Of a stretch of DNA of 7,259 bases, positions 6,163-7,259 are shown in pieces. Position 1 is the first letter of the stretch. Each line of letters opens with the position of its first letter. A program made the translations under genes and the position numbers. The stretch spans positions 1 to 7,259 of the forward strand of contig JAISZF010000221.1 of the NCBI GenBank assembly GCA_031269415.1. The letters are read 5' to 3'. The DNA comes from Clostridiales bacterium. GTDB lineage: Bacteria; Bacillota; Clostridia; Lachnospirales; WQUN01. Under the pieces are notes generated by a model. It did not search any database. It saw only the letters and a list, made by a program, of their open reading frames with translations, and was not told the origin of the DNA.

Positions 6163-7259
6163 ATTCAACCTGTGTCAGTTCGAAGGTTAAAATCCCGGAG
6201 TTGGCGTTCCATTGGAATTTGTAACGCTTCATGTATGCCAAAAACACATCTGATTTCCATGTGACGCCGGAACGGTTCAACGTATTGAACCCGGAAAGAA
6301 ATTGAAGTTTGTTAACCTTAAGCCTCCGTGACACCTCAAAAGCTCTGTTAACGCAATCGTCGGAATCGTTGCCCGGAAACAAAACATATTTCCACATCAA
6401 CACCGGCCTTGAAAGGTTTCGAGAAATCTTGAGCTCAGCCAGCGCCGATATATTCTCCGCGACTTTATCAAAATTATTTTGTTTCTGAAATAGTGTAACG
6501 GTTTCATTGTCAACCCCCGCTAAAGAAAACGTGATAAAATCAAATTTCAAAGCGGCTTCGCGGCTTTCTTCCGAATCGAGCAGCAAACCGTTCGTGGATG
6601 TTATTATTTTGGCGTCCGGCAGACGTCTCTTTATGATGTCTAATTTCTCCCCAATATGTCTGTCGGCAAACGGTTCGCCATACTTAAATAAGTAAACCTT
6701 TTTAATGCCATGCTTTGCGGCTTCCTCGGCAAAGCGCTCGGTGTCTTCTATTGAAACAGTTACTTTCGGGATATACTGATTAAAACAGCCATCGCAGCGC
6801 AGATTGCATATAGATGTGTTTTCAAACATTATCGTCGGGGGAACGTGGTACCCCTCTTCATAATAGCGGGCCACAGACAATGGGGATCGCACGAGATCAT
6901 CGCATCGTTCCAGGCAGCACAAAGTAGGCAAAACGCCTTCGCGCAATAGCGATCGTAAATGCCGGCACCGTTCCGAGTCAAATATTTCCTCAAGGGTTTG
7001 CTCGCGGAGATTGCCCAACCCCCCCCCTCGTGATTTGCAGTTGCATGACACCGTCATATCGGCGTTTACGGACAGATTGTAATCGGAAAGCCCCGATAAT
7101 ACCCTGCAATAATAATGTTCGGAACGCTCGTCCCTCACATAGCCTTTAAGGATAACCATTATGGGATAGCCTTTAGATCCAATAACCACTGTATCCCGCA
7201 CGGCTGGAGTCTGTGTAAACGCTTCCGCTTCGTCTTCGGTAATACTAAAAAAGTCATAT
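6161..7259 (-). CDS. Radical SAM protein with apparent N-terminal SPASM-like Cys region (5' end beyond window)
   Basis: Numbering is from the GTG at 7201. The core begins at FENTSICNLRCDGC, with the CxxxCxxC cluster at Cys132, Cys136 and Cys139 that binds the 4Fe-4S cluster cleaving S-adenosylmethionine. YGEPF (174-178) corresponds to the GGEP region, and TSTNG (201-205) and FSLAG (225-229) are further core strands. Ahead of the core, CNC (53-55), GNLREQTLEEIF (63-74) and CC...C (95, 96, 100) resemble the auxiliary-cluster SPASM segment, which usually follows the core. The GTG at 7201 is probably not the start: the frame stays open through 19 more codons to 7258 (YDFFSITEDEAEAF..., acidic), so the gene is truncated by the window. 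A run of nine G lies in the coding strand at 7019-7027. The substrate is unknown; the context suggests glycan or precursor tailoring together with the HAD protein. Confidence 0.85.
   Translation of the reverse strand, partial: YDFFSITEDEAEAFTQTPAVRDTVVIGSKGYPIMVILKGYVRDERSEHYYCRVLSGLSDYNLSVNADMTVSCNCKSRGGGLGNLREQTLEEIFDSERCRHLRSLLREGVLPTLCCLERCDDLVRSPLSVARYYEEGYHVPPTIMFENTSICNLRCDGCFNQYIPKVTVSIEDTERFAEEAAKHGIKKVYLFKYGEPFADRHIGEKLDIIKRRLPDAKIITSTNGLLLDSEESREAALKFDFITFSLAGVDNETVTLFQKQNNFDKVAENISALAELKISRNLSRPVLMWKYVLFPGNDSDDCVNRAFEVSRRLKVNKLQFLSGFNTLNRSGVTWKSDVFLAYMKRYKFQWNANSGILTFELTQVE
7019..7027 (-). repeat. G9 homopolymer tract within the radical SAM coding sequence
   Basis: Nine consecutive C on the plus strand read as nine G in the coding direction and encode three glycines in SRGGGLGN, between the two Cys groups of the N-terminal segment. 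Tracts of this length are prone to replication slippage, and a change by one base would put the gene out of frame before the radical SAM core. Confidence 0.85.

Noticed and set aside
1..7259. Search for tRNA, rRNA, CRISPR array, insertion sequence or attachment site
   Set aside because: No repeated spacers, terminal inverted repeats, transposase frame or RNA gene pattern could be seen by eye on either strand.

Overview
The window is a dense stretch of bacterial surface-glycan biosynthesis genes arranged in three transcription units. The coding sequences start with ATG, GTG or probably TTG behind recognisable purine-rich ribosome binding sites. Base composition is mixed. The CDP-glycerol glycerophosphotransferase-like protein has a long helical N-terminus of a kind I associate with Clostridia. 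I therefore infer Bacillota, probably a clostridial lineage, but there is no rRNA or other strong taxonomic marker and this is tentative.

Left unit (minus strand, about 1-582): a small Rossmann-type nucleotide-binding domain protein whose reading frame appears broken near 394-401, then an acyl/aminoacyl carrier protein (53-292), then the first 18 codons of a further gene that overlaps the carrier protein by ATGA and runs off the left edge. Middle unit (plus strand, 705-4014): a CDP-glycerol glycerophosphotransferase-like glycosyltransferase, an extended SDR (NAD-dependent epimerase/dehydratase family), and an IspD/TarI-type cytidylyltransferase. Spacing is tight (3 nt) or overlapping (59 nt), so this is almost certainly one operon. 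Right unit (minus strand, 4038-7259): a radical SAM protein with an apparent Cys-rich SPASM-like segment ahead of the radical SAM core, open at the right edge, followed 11 nt later by a 703-residue protein combining a Rossmann-like domain, a HAD-type domain and a C-terminal region of the COG5610 type. The left and middle units diverge from a 122-nt intergenic region (583-704). The middle and right units converge with only 23 nt between stop codons. No stretch over 300 nt lacks a gene.

Working model (inference): the cytidylyltransferase makes a CDP-activated polyol or similar phosphorylated alcohol. The SDR makes or modifies its precursor or a nucleotide sugar. The GT-B transferase moves the polyol-phosphate onto a glycan. 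The radical SAM/HAD pair and the carrier-protein genes would provide extra tailoring. The Rossmann-like domain occurs both in the left unit and at the N-terminus of the HAD protein, which argues that the three units form one locus.

The points most worth a second look are a G9 homopolymer inside the radical SAM gene (possible contingency tract), the frameshift in the small Rossmann gene, the unusual radical SAM domain order, and the combination of a carrier protein with a CDP-polyol pathway.
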